Shown piece after piece: positions 7,655 through 16,341 of a stretch of DNA of 64,000 bases (the stretch's first letter is position 1; each line of letters begins with the position of its first letter). The DNA is from UBA10161 sp038891035. Lineage in GTDB: Archaea; Micrarchaeota; Micrarchaeia; Anstonellales; Anstonellaceae. Under the pieces are notes generated by a model, which did no database searches, was not told the DNA's origin, and saw nothing but the letters and a program-made list of their open reading frames with translations. Location: contig JAWAEW010000006.1 in the NCBI GenBank assembly GCA_038891035.1, positions 1 through 64,000 of the forward strand, in the 5' to 3' direction. A program made the position numbers and the translations under genes.

Positions 7655-8611
7655 TCACTCCCATTCTATTGTTGCAGGTGGCTTACTCGTAACATCAAAA
7701 ACCACGCGATTGACATATTTTTTCAACTCGCGTGTTATCCTATTTGCGATTGATTCCAGCACTGCCGGCGGAAGTGGTGAGGCTTTTGCAGTCATTCCGT
7801 CTATGCTTTCTACAGCACGTATTACAACGGTGTAACCATAAGCGCGGGCATCCCCAAGCACCCCAACTGATTTCATTGGGAGAAGCACTGCAAAATATTG
7901 CCACGGAAGCTGGATTGTTCCTTCTGATGCAGCTTTTTCAACTTCTTCTTCAACAATTGCACAAGCTTGTCTGATTATTTCGATTTTTTCTTGCGTGATT
8001 GGTCCTAAGATTCGCACTGCCAGACCGGGTCCTGGAAAAGGCTGACGCTTACATATTTTTTCAGGCAAGCCAAGCAAGAAAGCTACTTTCCTTACTTCAT
8101 CTTTGTAAAGCTCACGGAGAGGTTCTATAAGGAACATGCCCATCTTTTTTGGCAACCCACCTACATTGTGATGAGACTTAATAGTGTCTCTAAGACCTGC
8201 TCCAGATTCTATCCAGTCAGGAGCAATCGTGCCTTGCACTAAGAATTTTGCCTTTACCTTTTTTGCTTCTGCCTCAAAGACTTTGATGAAAAGCTTACCT
8301 ATTATTTTTCGCTTTTTTTCCGGGTCGGATACACCTTTTAGTGTCGCAAGAAACTTTTGGCTTGCATCGATTATCTTGACATTCACACCTGCTTCGGCAA
8401 GAGATGATTTGACTTCTTCTGCTTCATTTTTTCTCATTAGACCGGTATCTACAAAAATACAATGGACTTTTTTACCCAAGGCTCTTGTCGCAAGGACTGC
8501 AGCCACTGATGAGTCTACTCCTCCCGAAACTGCAATTATTGCAGTTCCGTCCTTTGCCGATTTCTTGATTTCTTGAATTGCTTCTTGGATGAAAGCCTCA
8601 GGATCAAACAT
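7655..8611 (-). CDS. guaAB: GMP synthase subunit B (ATP pyrophosphatase)
   Basis: This 318-residue protein adenylates XMP and transfers ammonia to form GMP. The PP-loop SGGVDSSVAAVLATRALG is near residue 31, and the C-terminal dimerisation domain ends in VFDVTSKPPATIEWE, typical of GMP synthases. ATG 8611 is chosen because GGTG lies 6 nt upstream. An in-frame GTG at 8620 is inside that ribosome binding site. The upstream surface-protein gene ends at 8617, so the genes are tightly packed and probably coupled. Confidence 0.95.
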   Translation of the reverse strand: MFDPEAFIQEAIQEIKKSAKDGTAIIAVSGGVDSSVAAVLATRALGKKVHCIFVDTGLMRKNEAEEVKSSLAEAGVNVKIIDASQKFLATLKGVSDPEKKRKIIGKLFIKVFEAEAKKVKAKFLVQGTIAPDWIESGAGLRDTIKSHHNVGGLPKKMGMFLIEPLRELYKDEVRKVAFLLGLPEKICKRQPFPGPGLAVRILGPITQEKIEIIRQACAIVEEEVEKAASEGTIQLPWQYFAVLLPMKSVGVLGDARAYGYTVVIRAVESIDGMTAKASPLPPAVLESIANRITRELKKYVNRVVFDVTSKPPATIEWE

Positions 8612-8616
8612 TCGTT

Positions 8617-9660
8617 TCACCTTTTGTGCTTCTTGTGGTGTTGCTTTCTTCTAAGTAAAAGTAAAAATGCTGCTATTGCAAAGAAAAGTCCTGCGCCAAG
8701 CAAGGCAAAAATCAAATTGCTTTCAATATCGGACTTTAACCTATTTTCCTTTGTTGGCTCCTGCTGCTGTTGCTGTGGCTGGGTTTGGTTTATTGCCAAG
8801 CTGTCTTTGTCGTTTGAGATTTTGGATTCAGACATTGGTTCTGTAGCTTCGTTTTCTATTATTAGCTCGTAAGATAGGTTCTGATATGAAAAAATATATT
8901 TTCCTGCTTCTGCTGCATTCAGATACGCTGTTCCATTTGAAGATGTAGTTAGAAATATTTGCCCTGATGGAGTTTCTGCCTGGATTTTTTCGCCTTCAAG
9001 AGGCTTGCTTCCATTGAGAAGCTGTAATGCAATAAGTGAGTGCGTTTTGTTTTCAGATGTGACAATTAAGGCAATTTTTGGCGGCTCTTGCGGCTTTGCT
9101 TGCTCAAGCACTACATTAAGCTGTGCAAAATCTGACAAATAAAGCTGTTGAATTTCCTCTTTTGGAATAAAGCCTTCTGCTTCAAATGCTATCCTATATT
9201 GCCCCTCTGGCAAAAAAGAAATTAGGAAATATCCGTCCTTGTTTGGAATATTGTCCTTTTTGTGGTTGAGTCTTGCTATCACTTTTGAATCGGAGTACAA
9301 TGTGATTGAAGAATTGGAAAAGTCTTTGGGTCCTTCTATTCTGCCCCAAATACCTGCATATGCGATCTGCTCGCGCATGATATAGGTGATGTTTCTATTC
9401 ATATCTATCTGAACGAGATGGACGTGGGTGGGGTATCCACCTCTTTTCAGAATTACAAAATAGCTCCCAGGCAATACTTCAAATGTGGCAGTTCCGTCTT
9501 TTCCTGCTTTTGAAGAGGCAATTTCTACTCCTTCGTGAAGGATGGAAATATTTGTTCCAACTGCAATTGTGTCAGGAGGGACAAGGACTTTTATTTGGAG
9601 AGTGTAGGAAGAAACCAAGGATAGAAGGCAAAGCACTAAAGTCACCCATAATCTATTCAC
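8617..9660 (-). CDS. Membrane-anchored surface protein with carboxypeptidase-regulatory-like domains
   Basis: This 347-residue protein opens with VNRLWVTLVLCLLSLVSS, a signal peptide. Beta modules follow: residues 20-110 (IKVLVPPDTIAVGTNISI; GTATFEVLPGSYFVILKRGG), 105-185 (IWGRIEGPKDFSNSSITLYS; YRIAFEAEGFIPKEE) and 195-275. A Gln/Pro-rich stalk leads to one helix (LLGAGLFFAIAAFLLLLRR) and a His/Lys tail. GTG 9660 is preferred: AGGTGG lies upstream and it starts after the preceding gene ends at 9701. An ATG at 9738 would overlap that gene. It probably extends the pilin-like operon, though its link to the pilins is inferred. Confidence 0.8.
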   Translation of the reverse strand: MNRLWVTLVLCLLSLVSSYTLQIKVLVPPDTIAVGTNISILHEGVEIASSKAGKDGTATFEVLPGSYFVILKRGGYPTHVHLVQIDMNRNITYIMREQIAYAGIWGRIEGPKDFSNSSITLYSDSKVIARLNHKKDNIPNKDGYFLISFLPEGQYRIAFEAEGFIPKEEIQQLYLSDFAQLNVVLEQAKPQEPPKIALIVTSENKTHSLIALQLLNGSKPLEGEKIQAETPSGQIFLTTSSNGTAYLNAAEAGKYIFSYQNLSYELIIENEATEPMSESKISNDKDSLAINQTQPQQQQQEPTKENRLKSDIESNLIFALLGAGLFFAIAAFLLLLRRKQHHKKHKR

Positions 9661-9700
9661 GAAACCACCTATCGAATCTAATTGTGCAACCAATAAAAGG

Positions 9701-10042
9701 CTACTGCCTCCAACATGCAATAGTAATTGCCTCTGCATGGCTGTTTCTCCAAACTGGAAAAGTAATGCTGGTCTTGCTGCCTCCTAAGTACGCGCAGGTT
9801 GAAAGCTCTTCTGCTTGAAAGCAGATGCCAGAAAGATTGGAGATAAGATGGAGCCTTTCGTTCAGAACTGCTTCATCTGAGAAAGATGAGGAATCGATTA
9901 GCACTTGCACGGCATCAAAGCACAGGAAAAGGTCTGGCTCGCTGGCGGTTTTGGCTTCAAAGGTATGAAGTAAAAGGGCAGCCTGCACTAAAAGGATAAA
10001 TGAGGCTACTGCTTCTAATGACATTGCAAATGCTTTTTTCAT
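9701..10042 (-). CDS. Small pilin-like membrane-anchored protein (4th of set)
   Basis: This 113-residue protein has a short positive head and one N-terminal hydrophobic helix (MKKAFAMSLEAVASFILLVQ), with a Glu placed as in type IV pilin-like signals (AMSLE). The exported part is Cys-containing (LFLCFDAVQV; GICFQAEELSTCAYLGG). ATG 10042 overlaps the upstream stop by 4 nt (ATGA), indicating translational coupling, and GGTG lies just before. No family is recognised. It is probably a minor pilin or pseudopilin. Confidence 0.65.
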   Translation of the reverse strand: MKKAFAMSLEAVASFILLVQAALLLHTFEAKTASEPDLFLCFDAVQVLIDSSSFSDEAVLNERLHLISNLSGICFQAEELSTCAYLGGSKTSITFPVWRNSHAEAITIACWRQ

Positions 10043-10428
10043 GACACACACACCGTAAGAAGTGCAATTTTTCCTGAAAGAAAGGCAAGCCTTTTTGTGC
10101 AATAAGCTTGTTTCCCGTCATTACCCGCAACCCAATCCATCATTGTTTCATCCTCAAAAGCAAGGGAAGCTTTGACTGATGACAGACCAAATGCATCTCT
10201 TATAGGCCTCAAATCAAAGTCTGTCTTGCCTTCATAAAGAGAATCCAAAAGGACATACGAAATCCTTATCGAAAGTAAAGTGTATGATACTGAATTTGAG
10301 TAATATGAGAAACTTTCTGAAGCAAAATAGAGAAGCTGTAGGAATGTCAAAAAGATGATGAGCGTTGAGAGGAACGCAATCGAGGCATCCAAAGAAAAAA
10401 ACGCTTTAATGAAGTTTGATTTGCACAT
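10039..10428 (-). CDS. Small pilin-like membrane-anchored protein (3rd of set)
   Basis: This 129-residue protein begins MCKSNFIKAFFSLDASIAFL with a hydrophobic helix to about residue 36. SLDAS replaces the usual Ser-x-Glu pattern, with Asp for Glu. The exported domain has no recognised family. ATG 10428 is chosen because GGAGGG lies 8-9 nt upstream. It starts inside the 3' end of the previous gene (overlap 23 bp). An in-frame start at 10494 would add a non-hydrophobic extension before the signal helix. Confidence 0.6.
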   Translation of the reverse strand: MCKSNFIKAFFSLDASIAFLSTLIIFLTFLQLLYFASESFSYYSNSVSYTLLSIRISYVLLDSLYEGKTDFDLRPIRDAFGLSSVKASLAFEDETMMDWVAGNDGKQAYCTKRLAFLSGKIALLTVCVS

Positions 10429-10753
10429 AAAGCTTTCCCTCCGCATCCACTGAAGCGTTGTGAAGGAGCCTCTCACTGACATTTTTGTTGCCACAGTGAA
10501 AAATTTGGCTCATATTTATGCAAAGCCACGAAAAGTCTTCATATGACTTTATGTGCGCCTTTGAAACGGCAGCAGTATCAAGCAAGAAAGCAGCTTTGGC
10601 AAGCTGGATTTTTTGGTAATTTGCATTTATCTTTTGGGCTTCGCTTTCTACAAGATGATTTGCTGAAAGAGAAAGTATAGAGATGGCTAAAAGTAGGGCA
10701 AAAAAAGAGACAAGGGCTTCAATTGAGGATTGGCCACGAAATGTTGGCTGCAT
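10406..10753 (-). CDS. Class III signal-peptide pilin-like protein (2nd of set)
   Basis: This 115-residue protein has a textbook class III prepilin signal, RGQSSIEALVSFFALLLAIS: cleavage before Gln, Glu at +5. The short exported domain contains two Cys (SWLCINMSQIFHC). GAGGAGGT lies 7 nt before ATG 10753. The start overlaps the upstream gene by 35 bp. It is likely a minor pilin processed by the EppA-like peptidase. Confidence 0.78.
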   Translation of the reverse strand: MQPTFRGQSSIEALVSFFALLLAISILSLSANHLVESEAQKINANYQKIQLAKAAFLLDTAAVSKAHIKSYEDFSWLCINMSQIFHCGNKNVSERLLHNASVDAEGKLYVQIKLH

Positions 10754-11297
10754 TAAAACTTACCTCCTCTTCCGGAAGGCGAAATGCTGCACCTTGCCCT
10801 AAATGTTCTACAAAAATGGAAAAACCAATCGAAGGAAGATGAATACTTTGCTGGCTTAAATCTATATAGATTGACTTTAGGCATTCGCTGCTTGAGATGT
10901 GATGGGTGCTTTTTGGTAGGACTGGTTCTTTGAGGCTTTCCATTTCTTCTGACACTAGTCGAATTTCATCGAAAGAGGGTTGGCCGCACCAAAGCTTCAC
11001 CGAAAAACCTGCTTGTATTATTTCTTGCTCAAGATTTATGAGTGCTTGGTGCACTTGCTTTTTTGCTTCCGCATATGAGTCAGTTCTGGCGGCAAAGGAA
11101 ATTAAGATGCCTTTTTCTGCAGCTTCCGATGCTGCAGCATATATTGCTTTTCTGATGGCAAATGCCTCAAGCTCCACTAATTTATATTTCTCAACAGAAA
11201 ATGCTGGCTTTTTTGCCTGAAGCGACAGTGAAGCAAAAGAAAGCAAAGTGAATAGGAAGATAGAGGCAACAAAAAATGTAAACAGACCTCTTGTCAT
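10719..11297 (-). CDS. Membrane-anchored protein of the pilin-like operon (1st of set)
   Basis: This 192-residue protein has one N-terminal transmembrane helix (LFTFFVASIFLFTLLSFASLSL) without a clear prepilin cleavage motif, then a helical segment (residues 30-85) and a beta-rich C-terminal half with two Cys. ATG 11297 is preferred to TTG 11303. GGTTGGAG precedes it. It starts 10 nt after the M42 peptidase stop. No known family. Its place at the head of the set suggests an assembly or anchoring role, which is inference. Confidence 0.6.
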   Translation of the reverse strand: MTRGLFTFFVASIFLFTLLSFASLSLQAKKPAFSVEKYKLVELEAFAIRKAIYAAASEAAEKGILISFAARTDSYAEAKKQVHQALINLEQEIIQAGFSVKLWCGQPSFDEIRLVSEEMESLKEPVLPKSTHHISSSECLKSIYIDLSQQSIHLPSIGFSIFVEHLGQGAAFRLPEEEVSFNAANISWPILN

Positions 11298-11306
11298 CTC
11301 CAACCT

Positions 11307-12347
11307 TTACGCAAGCTCTTCTACAAGCTTTATAAGATAAGAGATTGTTTTTTCTATATCTTCAATCGCGCATACTGCAACGTTTGAATGAATATAGCGT
11401 GTTGGGACATTAATTGAGATTGAAGGTATCCCTCCTTTTTCTCCATATACTGAAGCCGCATCAGTTGCACCACCCTCAATAACTTCAATTTGGTATGGTA
11501 TTTTGTTCTTCTTTGCAACAGAGATGCATTTTTCCTTCATAATTGCATCAGCAACGTTGCCTCTTCCTCCTGCTTCTACCAAGCAGATTGCCGGGCCTTT
11601 AAAGAGGTGTATTAGTGCTTCATCCTCTGTCATTTCTGGATGGTCTCCGGCAATTGCTGTGTCAATCGCAATAAATGCAGAAGGTTCGAGATTGTAGGCC
11701 GCAATCATCGCTCCTTTTCCGAAGGTTGATACTTCTTCTTGTGCTGTACCTACTAGGACTACGTTTTTGTGTTTGACTTTTTTGGCCACTTCAAGTAAAA
11801 TATAGCATCCGACTCTGTCATCGAGTGCCTTTCCTGTGACCAGCTTGTTGTTGAGCATTTTTGTGCTGATGTCAAAGCAGATTGGGTCGCCAATTTTGAC
11901 GCCCATTTTTTCAGCTTCTTTTCTGTTTTTTGCCCCAATGTCGATAAAGAGGGATTTGTTATCATATGCCATTTTCATATCTTCTGGTTTTTGCATGTGA
12001 GGAGGCTTGCTTCCGATCACGCCGTATATATTACCCTTTTCAGTTTGGATGACCACACGTTGGTTGACAAGCACGCGGTTGTCAATTCCACCTACTTTTA
12101 TGAAGCGAATAAATCCCTTGTCATTGATGAATTTAACCAGCATACCTATTTCATCCATATGGGCACCAAGCATAAGCGGTTTTTTCTTTGCAGCTGGAGA
12201 ATGCGCAATCACATTGCCGAATCTGTCGATTTGCGCCTTATAGCCTAATTTTGAAAACTCAGAATGCATAAGGCTTGCAATTTCTTTTTCATTCCCAGGC
12301 ACGCCGAAGGATTCAGTCAGTTTGCAAAGCAGGTCCATATCTATCAT
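11307..12347 (-). CDS. M42-family metalloaminopeptidase
   Basis: This 346-residue cytosolic dinuclear zinc peptidase is of the M42 (TET-like) family, which trims peptides released by proteases. Metal-binding residues are in LGAHMDEIGMLV, GKALDDRVGCY, GTAQEEVSTFG, IAIDTAIAGDHPEM and RYIHSNVAV. The length fits the family (about 350). GTG-rich GGGTGGTTTT lies directly before ATG 12347, which decides the start. It heads the transcription unit that continues into the pilin-like set, 10 nt apart, although a functional link is not obvious. Confidence 0.92.
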   Translation of the reverse strand: MIDMDLLCKLTESFGVPGNEKEIASLMHSEFSKLGYKAQIDRFGNVIAHSPAAKKKPLMLGAHMDEIGMLVKFINDKGFIRFIKVGGIDNRVLVNQRVVIQTEKGNIYGVIGSKPPHMQKPEDMKMAYDNKSLFIDIGAKNRKEAEKMGVKIGDPICFDISTKMLNNKLVTGKALDDRVGCYILLEVAKKVKHKNVVLVGTAQEEVSTFGKGAMIAAYNLEPSAFIAIDTAIAGDHPEMTEDEALIHLFKGPAICLVEAGGRGNVADAIMKEKCISVAKKNKIPYQIEVIEGGATDAASVYGEKGGIPSISINVPTRYIHSNVAVCAIEDIEKTISYLIKLVEELA

Positions 12348-12393
12348 AAAACCACCCGAATATGTGTGAAATGGCAAAGAAAGTTAAAAAACA

Positions 12394-13269
12394 CTAAAGC
12401 TGAATCCTCATGCCGTCGTAAGCAACCTCGGTTTCTGGGAATATTTTTCTTGCTTCTTCTACTAAAACTGATGGATCTTTGTAGCGCCCTGAAATGTGAG
12501 TAAGTATAAGTTTTTTTGCCCTCGATCTTTTTGCAATTGCAGCTGCTTCAGCTGAGGTTGAATGCTTCGCTTCCTTTGCCTCTTGCTGCAAATCTGAAGA
12601 GAAGGTGGCTTCGTGAATCATTAAGTCTGAGTCTTTTGCAGCTTTTGCAAAATCCAAACATGGCGCCGTGTCTCCAGAGTAGGCTATTTTTTTGCCTTTT
12701 TGAACATAGGTTATATCTTTCAGCTTCACCTTTTTACCCGCAATCAAAAGTTCGCCTTTTGCTAATATATCGGAAAACATTTTTCCTCTAAGACCCGCAA
12801 GGTGTGCTTTTTCCTCATAAAATCTGATTTTTTCTTTTTCCTCAATGATAAAGCCTAGGGAATTTTCTGTATGAAGCACTGGGATGGCGCGCACCGTAAA
12901 GCTTCCAAAGTCAGCTACAAAGTTAGGAGAAATTTCGGTAATCTTTACAAATGGGTGAAACTCATATTTTGCACCTAGAGATTTCTTTATTCCTGACGGA
13001 CCGAAAATTTCAATGGTTTCTTGCCTGCCGTTCAAAGCCATTGTTTCAATCAGCCCGAATATCCCTAAATAGTGGTCAAGGTGAAGATGTGAAATGAAAA
13101 TCGCCCGGACTTTCATGTAAGATACTCCAAAGCACATCATTTGCCTTTGTGTCCCTTCACCGCAATCAAAAAGCAAAAGGACGTTTTCTCTTCTAATTGC
13201 AATTGCAGGCATCCCTCGTTGAGGGGTAGGAACACCAGATGAGGTGCCAATCATTGTGACTTCAAACAT
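12394..13269 (-). CDS. rnz: Ribonuclease Z (tRNA 3' endonuclease)
   Basis: This 291-residue metallo-beta-lactamase fold nuclease removes 3' trailers from tRNA precursors. It shows IGTSSGVPTPQRGMPAIAI at the N-terminus, the zinc motif SHLHLDHYLG near residue 61, AYSGDT near residue 192, and LTHISGRY near residue 255. The length is typical of the short form. Because the tRNA-Leu here has no encoded CCA, this enzyme plus CCA addition would be needed. The start is probably leaderless. Confidence 0.95.
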   Translation of the reverse strand: MFEVTMIGTSSGVPTPQRGMPAIAIRRENVLLLFDCGEGTQRQMMCFGVSYMKVRAIFISHLHLDHYLGIFGLIETMALNGRQETIEIFGPSGIKKSLGAKYEFHPFVKITEISPNFVADFGSFTVRAIPVLHTENSLGFIIEEKEKIRFYEEKAHLAGLRGKMFSDILAKGELLIAGKKVKLKDITYVQKGKKIAYSGDTAPCLDFAKAAKDSDLMIHEATFSSDLQQEAKEAKHSTSAEAAAIAKRSRAKKLILTHISGRYKDPSVLVEEARKIFPETEVAYDGMRIQL

Positions 13270-13293
13270 AAAGAAAAGGATAGGTAGAATATG

Positions 13294-13301
13294 TTAAATA
13301 A
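13294..13301 (-). promoter_or_regulatory. TATA-like element for rnz
   Basis: TTATTTAA (minus strand) is centred about 28 bp upstream of ATG 13269, with no ribosome binding site before the start. Confidence 0.45.
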
Positions 13302-13305
13302 ATTG

Positions 13306-13986
13306 CTAATCTTTGGAATTGATAAGGTAGGCGCCCGTAATTAGGATCACTATTACAAGAGCTGTCAAGGACACGAGAGGATTTTCTTTCAAATATTCTA
13401 TTGGATCCTTGTGGTTTCCTTGCGGCTTTAGAGCATCCAAAAAATCTGGGCTTGGATTTGGCTGGCTGGAAAAAATTTCGGGTGGTGAAGTAAAGTCAAG
13501 CTTGACTGATGTTACATTTTCGATATGCAAGTCAAACTTTGAATTTTCAATTTGCTCAGTAGGCAAAATTTCGGATTCGATTGAGATGCTTGCTGGTGTT
13601 GAATTCCCAACTGTAATTATGGCAGGAACTTCTGAAAAAAGAACTGAATCGTTTGAGCAGCCGCTATTTTCTATTTTGCAAAAAAGAAATACCTCTGCCT
13701 GCTTGCTTTGCGTTGAATTAGTTATGAATTTTAGGGATTCTGAAGATGAACTAATTTTGACTTTTACTAATAGATTTTCTGACTGAAGCTTATGCAAAGA
13801 TTGGTTTGGAATGGCCCAATATATTTTTACACTTCCGCTGTATGGCTGGTTTGGTATAAGACCTTCGTAAGCAAAATCAAGCTCATAGTCAACTAACTTA
13901 TCTAATGAAGAGAAATTGATTGCCGTTTCTGAGCTGAAAGAGGCAATCATAAGGTATGGGAGGAATAAGCTCGCTACACTGGTCAT
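13306..13986 (-). CDS. Membrane-anchored secreted protein, no known family
   Basis: This 226-residue protein has an N-terminal signal helix (MTSVASLFLPYLMIASFSS), an extracellular beta-rich domain with one close Cys pair (FLFCKIENSGCSND), a Pro/Ser-rich stretch and a C-terminal transmembrane helix (LVSLTALVIVILITGAYLI) ending SKD. The start at 13986 lies after the pheS stop. A longer frame from 14082 would run through pheS. It follows pheS by 25 nt. Function is not recognisable. Confidence 0.7.
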   Translation of the reverse strand: MTSVASLFLPYLMIASFSSETAINFSSLDKLVDYELDFAYEGLIPNQPYSGSVKIYWAIPNQSLHKLQSENLLVKVKISSSSESLKFITNSTQSKQAEVFLFCKIENSGCSNDSVLFSEVPAIITVGNSTPASISIESEILPTEQIENSKFDLHIENVTSVKLDFTSPPEIFSSQPNPSPDFLDALKPQGNHKDPIEYLKENPLVSLTALVIVILITGAYLINSKD

Positions 13987-14011
13987 AATTGCTAAATTGC
14001 CTGATGAATAT

Positions 14012-15427
14012 TTAATAGTGCGCGTGCACTTTCTGCGACCTAAGCCATCCAACTTTGCTTTTGTAAAACTCACGAATATCATCTATATCATAAAGAAGCA
14101 TAAGCGGTCTCTCAAGCGAAAGCCCCCAGGCTAAGACTGGATAGCGGTCGCAAAGAGGGATGGAAACTTCTGGTCTGAAAATTCCTGCACCGCCCAACTC
14201 AATCCACTGCCTCCTTTTTTCGAAATAAACAGAGATTTCAAGTGATGGCTCTGTGTAAGGGAAATATGATGGCTGAAAGCGAATTTTGTCAAATCCGAGC
14301 TTTCGATAGAATTCCTTTAAGCATCCCAGGAGATGTCGAAAGGTCGCCCCCTCCCAAACTACTATGCCTTCAACTTGGAAAAATTCTGCAAGATGCTTGT
14401 AGTCCGTTGCTTCGTTTCTGAAGACTTTTCCTATGCAGAAGTACTTCTTCGGCTGCTTTTCTTTGCAAAACTGATAAAGATAGTGGGCTGAAATTGAAGT
14501 GGTGTGGGTCCGCAATACGAGCTTTGAAGCAAGGGAAGGCTGCCAACTTCCACCCCAGTATTTCTCATGGACTTTTTTGACTCTTTGGACTAAATGTGGA
14601 TCTGAGGGAAGCGCACCTTCTTCTTTTAGATAAAATGTGTCTGCGAGGTCTCTGGCAGGATGGTCCTGCGGCTGGAAAAGTGCGTCGAAATTCCAGAAGC
14701 TGGACTGGACTTCGTCACCTATCATCTCCTCAAACCCCATTTGAGCAAAAATTAGGCTTATTTGCTTTCTGAGCTGCGATATTATGTGTCTGCAGGCTAC
14801 AAATGGTATTTCTACAGGGGTATGAACATCGTAAGGTCTGAAAGTTGTGTTTTTCCAGCTTCCAGAAAGAAGCATCTCCCGAGTCAATGCATTAACTTGA
14901 GAGAGTGGCAGCTCCTGTGGAGGTTTTGCTGCCGTAGGCTCAAAAAATATCACTTTTGAGACTATAGTTTCCACGAGTTTTCTTTTTATTAGAATGTCAA
15001 GCTGTTGGGGATGTGGATTGAGGCCGAGCTTGGCCTGTTCTAATGCGTGCCTTGGAGGATATGGGCTTGGCGGGGAGGAGACCAGGATCAGTTTCTGCCC
15101 ATCTATTTTTATCCATCCGTTTTTGATAGCCCATGGAAGCCCTATCGATTTTTCTTCTTCAGAAAGTGATGAAATCATTGTATTTTGCATTGCTTTTATT
15201 GCAACTTTTTCTTCTGGAAATCCAAATGAAAGGAAGCTTTCCCCTTCCTTTGTAAGCCTTATGTGCTTTTGGGTTTGAACGGTTATTGAAACCAGGCCCT
15301 TTTCCTTGAGTACTTGGCCAAACGAAAGTATCGCGTCTTCTGGAAGTCCTGACTCTGCTGCAAGCTCCTTTGAGCTTTTCTTGCCAGAAAGCAAAGACAA
15401 TATTTTAGATTCAATTTGATGGAACAT
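14012..15427 (-). CDS. pheS: Phenylalanyl-tRNA synthetase alpha subunit
   Basis: This 471-residue class II synthetase catalytic subunit charges tRNA-Phe, acting as an alpha2-beta2 enzyme with PheT, which is not in the window. Residues 1-80 form helix-turn-helix-like tRNA-binding repeats typical of archaeal PheS. The catalytic core has motif 2 (FRNEATDYKHLAEFFQVEG) and motif 3 (WGLSLERPLMLLYDIDDIREF). ATG 15427 is chosen because residues before it in the longer frame do not match the family and would overlap the neighbouring gene. Confidence 0.95.
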   Translation of the reverse strand: MFHQIESKILSLLSGKKSSKELAAESGLPEDAILSFGQVLKEKGLVSITVQTQKHIRLTKEGESFLSFGFPEEKVAIKAMQNTMISSLSEEEKSIGLPWAIKNGWIKIDGQKLILVSSPPSPYPPRHALEQAKLGLNPHPQQLDILIKRKLVETIVSKVIFFEPTAAKPPQELPLSQVNALTREMLLSGSWKNTTFRPYDVHTPVEIPFVACRHIISQLRKQISLIFAQMGFEEMIGDEVQSSFWNFDALFQPQDHPARDLADTFYLKEEGALPSDPHLVQRVKKVHEKYWGGSWQPSLASKLVLRTHTTSISAHYLYQFCKEKQPKKYFCIGKVFRNEATDYKHLAEFFQVEGIVVWEGATFRHLLGCLKEFYRKLGFDKIRFQPSYFPYTEPSLEISVYFEKRRQWIELGGAGIFRPEVSIPLCDRYPVLAWGLSLERPLMLLYDIDDIREFYKSKVGWLRSQKVHAHY

Positions 15428-15437
15428 GAAGATAGCC

Positions 15438-16289
15438 TCATTTTTCAAGCCGGTTGAAATAATATAAGCTTGATGCAGCTGCTGCAAAAAGCAGGAGTGC
15501 TGCAAGCCCGTCTGGCCCAAGGAAAAGCCGCAAGACCACTGCCTGGGCTTCCTTGAAGAATTCTATTGCTTCAGTTTCAAGTGGGAATTCAATTTCAAAG
15601 GTAAATTGGAATTTGGAAAGCATGTCCCCCTTCCAACTGAATACTCTTTCTTTGCCTATGTAATAGCGCAAATTGGAAGTATAATCATACCTGAATTGTG
15701 ATTCGTCTTCTTCTGGCACATTGGAAGGTAAGCTGGAAAAGTAAATCTTTTCTGCAAGTGGAGGTATTGCAAATGCAATGTTGGTGTTTGGTGGCAGAAT
15801 CAAATCACCTGTTCTAGTTTGTTCAAAGGATAAAGCAGGAGTTTGTATAGAGTATTTGGCGGTTCTTGGTTTGTACCAATCAACTCGGACAAGGCCAGAG
15901 CCTTCTTTTGATGCAGGAACCTCATAAGCCAAAATCAATGTTGCATGACATAAATCAAGGTATGGGTTGCAGCGCTCTATCGGTTGAGGAATCACACGCA
16001 GGTTCTTGATATCTGCATAGGCTCTGCTTATATGGTGCCTCATTTCTGAAAGGCCGGTTCTTTCTCTCCAAGTGGCCAAATCTGAAAATACTGCTCTTGT
16101 GTCTTCGTAGATCTGCCTGGAAGACCCATTCATCATAATTGCGAATTTTTCTTCTACATTTGCACTTCCATCCTGGTTTATTCTTATAAAAACTGAAATA
16201 GAGCGCATAGTAAAATCGGAATGTATAGGTGAAAGGATGATTAATAAAAGTAGAAAGACTTTCACAAAAAGCTGGAATTTTTGCCTCAT
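15438..16289 (-). CDS. Membrane-anchored secreted protein, no known family
   Basis: This 283-residue protein starts with a signal peptide (KVFLLLLIILSPIHS) and continues with an N-terminal beta domain (ISVFIRINQDGSANVEEKFA), one Cys pair (ERCNPYLDLCHA), and a C-terminal hydrophobic helix (LAALLLFAAAASSLYYF). It belongs to the same architectural class as the proteins at 5434, 8617, 13306 and 39609. The start is probably leaderless from a TATA-like element shared with the divergent gene. It precedes pheS by 10 nt. Confidence 0.7.
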   Translation of the reverse strand: MRQKFQLFVKVFLLLLIILSPIHSDFTMRSISVFIRINQDGSANVEEKFAIMMNGSSRQIYEDTRAVFSDLATWRERTGLSEMRHHISRAYADIKNLRVIPQPIERCNPYLDLCHATLILAYEVPASKEGSGLVRVDWYKPRTAKYSIQTPALSFEQTRTGDLILPPNTNIAFAIPPLAEKIYFSSLPSNVPEEDESQFRYDYTSNLRYYIGKERVFSWKGDMLSKFQFTFEIEFPLETEAIEFFKEAQAVVLRLFLGPDGLAALLLFAAAASSLYYFNRLEK

Positions 16290-16311
16290 GTAAGGACTAT
16301 TGCCACTATTT

Positions 16312-16319
16312 ATTTAAAT
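16312..16319. promoter_or_regulatory. Shared divergent TATA-like palindrome
   Basis: ATTTAAAT is centred at 16315.5, which is 26.5 bp from ATG 16289 (minus) and 26.5 bp from GTG 16342 (plus). The symmetry supports both starts and leaderless mRNAs on both sides. Confidence 0.6.
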
Positions 16320-16341
16320 TTGCGGCGTGCCAAATGCAACT

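Noticed and set aside
16327..16341. GTG 16327 as start of the MBL-like gene
   Set aside because: It lies about 12 bp from the TATA-like element, too near for a transcript start, and the five extra residues are not in the family pattern; GTG 16342 fits both.
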